Shown here: positions 62,449 through 64,000 of the stretch, piece by piece
How the letters are laid out: each line of letters starts with the position of its first letter
How positions within the stretch are numbered: the stretch's first letter is position 1
Origin: Mycteria americana
Lineage: Eukaryota > Chordata > Aves > Ciconiiformes > Ciconiidae
DNA length: 64,000 bases
Assembly (NCBI RefSeq): GCF_035582795.1
Contig: NC_134367.1
Span: 120,676,062 to 120,740,061, forward strand
Direction of reading: 5' to 3'
Notes under the pieces: model-generated
Database searches by the model: none
Seen by the model: only the letters and a program-made list of their open reading frames with translations
Told to the model about the DNA's origin: nothing
Position numbers and translations under genes: made by a program

Positions 62449-64000
62449 CAAACCTCCAGAAAACCAGATTTCATGGCTCTGCTGCTCACAGAACGTGTTT
62501 ATGGGAATGTTGGATTAAAAGTGGATTTCTCCATCAACGACTGTGATCCGCATGTGCTGTGTTGTAAGTGGGCAGGGAACTTTTGGCTGCATTAAATTAA
62601 GGAGTGCAGTGTTATGAATAGTTTCCTTACTCAGGATGGCATTACTCCAAGCCTCAAGGTAATTTATATCTCAGGTAGGCATGCTGTTGTTTAACAAGGC
62701 TAAATACGGAGAAATGAGAGCCTGATGTGGGACCATATGCTCTGTAAGCAACAGCAGAGTTTATGAAGGGTAGTTCAATATTCTTCATATTGTAGGAACA
62801 AGCATAAGCAGATTTTATTTAATTGGATTTTGGGACAAAGCACAGCTGGTACAAAGCTTTAGCAGGAATTAAAATGCTGCTGCTTATTAATGCAGCAAGT
62901 GATCATTTACAAGTCCTAGTTTTTCTTTGCTGTTTAATACTCTGACAGCCATAGAACCTACGTAGCATTTTGCAAACATAAGTTTTTTAGACAAAATCAA
63001 CTGCTTGTTCTTACAGCCCCTCTAGAATTAAGGTATTTTACCATGCCTCTGGAAGGTACTTGGCAAGGCAGGAGAACTTTAGCCACAACTTGCTAGAGGT
63101 AATCTTGCATCTTCCTTGGCAAAGAATGGGTGGGAAGCAAGAGACGGAGAGTGTATCCTTCTGGTCAGTGTAAAAATAGTGAGTTGGAAAAAAGTCACAC
63201 ACATGACAACCATTTTTCTTATCTCTGCTTAGGGAACTGGGAAAAAGTGTGTTTGACAAATGGGTTATCGCCTCAGCCCTTCAGGAAAAGAAAATCTTTT
63301 TGACCAAGAAAAGAACCATCCTTTCCCAGTTACTTTGTAGTTCTTATTTTAGTGTTTTGGGAATAACGGTCATTTGTGGATTTTTTTCAAGTGTGGGGTT
63401 TTTGGGTTTTTTTGGTTTTTTTTTAACAGAGAAGAAAGGAGGCAGCATGTAGAGACATTAATTGGTTGCTCTTTCCCTGCTTCAAGATTGCTGGTGGAAA
63501 AAGAAAACCCAGCGATCATTGTTAGTGCACATGGGCTTCATAGTATTTGGCACAAGGCAGCATACAAGATGAAAGTGTGTCTCTTGACAGCCAGCTTCGT
63601 ACTGGCAGCCTTTACTGCAGGCAACAAATTAATCCACTCAACTGTGTTCTGCATAATTGTTGATACTGTCTTAATTGGTACCATACGTTTCTCCGTGTCG
63701 ACATGTCCATCATGTTAATATCTAGGGACTGTGTTTCCTGCCAACTTGGGAACAGCACAGCCTGCTCTGTCCTAAGTCAATGTCTACCTAAAAAGTCTTA
63801 GTAAGAAATTTGACTTTATGGCAAAAGGAAAATGTAGAGCTATGTTGGGGCATGACTCAAACTTCATGGGAAAAAAATGGGACTCCTGATTTCAGTAGCG
63901 TTTGGAGATGAGCCAGCTCTTCCAGGGCTCTCTAAAGGCAATCCAGCTGAAGTCAAGTCCAAAGGCAAAGGAGCTTAATCTCCTGCTCCCAGGAAATCTG

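Larger units (their letters stand above)
53086..64000. other. intergenic, no gene seen
   Basis: No gene can be supported over these 11 kb. I note a possible tRNA-derived SINE relic near 56.55 kb, a short hairpin at 56151-56175, a possible regulatory stretch near 58.5-58.7 kb and a snap-back repeat near 62.4 kb. The longest frame (179 codons, 61218-61757, minus) has no domain, splice signals or codon pattern to support it. Confidence 0.5.

Noticed and set aside
1-64000. CRISPR arrays, operons, insertion sequences or other prokaryotic systems
   Set aside because: No regularly spaced repeats or dense same-strand genes. Introns, CR1 elements and LTRs show that this is vertebrate DNA.

Overview
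This window looks like nuclear DNA from a bird. It carries several CR1 LINE copies ending in the bird-type ATTCTATG tail repeat, a solo LTR of the class that opens with TG and CTTGGTTTTGG and is flanked by a 5-bp target duplication, GT-AG introns, and one clearly recognisable vertebrate gene, TMEM17. No bacterial, plasmid or phage features are present. All gene models below come from reading splice sites and frames by eye.

Layout. Positions 1-4299 are intergenic, with a degenerate minisatellite (about 990-1080) and a 519-bp element with 58-bp terminal inverted repeats (2960-3478). Positions 4300-16849 (+) hold a complete ten-exon gene whose splice phases agree throughout. It predicts a 1525-residue type I membrane protein with a signal peptide, a CUB-like domain, a very long Ser/Thr/Pro/Gly-rich stalk, a second CUB-like domain with its own stalk, a SEA-like module, a calcium-binding-type EGF domain, one transmembrane helix and a short tail with sorting-type motifs. 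I do not recognise an orthologue. A CR1 copy lies in its last intron. Positions 17.2-31.8 kb are intergenic with two CR1 copies and homopolymer runs. Positions about 31.9-37.1 kb contain short minus-strand stretches that read like old protein-coding sequence broken by stops, of unknown identity.

Positions 38385-42971 (-) are TMEM17, a four-exon gene for a ciliary transition-zone membrane protein. Its CpG-island promoter carries an RFX-type X-box, as expected for a cilium gene. A 90-bp segment of TMEM17 intron 2 has been copied into intron 1. Positions 43.2-64 kb are mainly intergenic. They hold a solo LTR (48050-48613) followed by two CR1 fragments arranged tail to tail, a second LTR of the same class (51749-53080) interrupted by a younger LTR of another family (about 52207-52981), and a snap-back repeat near 62.4 kb.

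The item most likely to be undescribed is the CUB/mucin/SEA/EGF receptor-like gene. It lies on the 3' side of TMEM17. From memory of human 2p15, that interval (B3GNT2 to TMEM17) has no protein-coding gene in humans, so this may be a gene lost in, or diverged beyond recognition from, the mammalian lineage.
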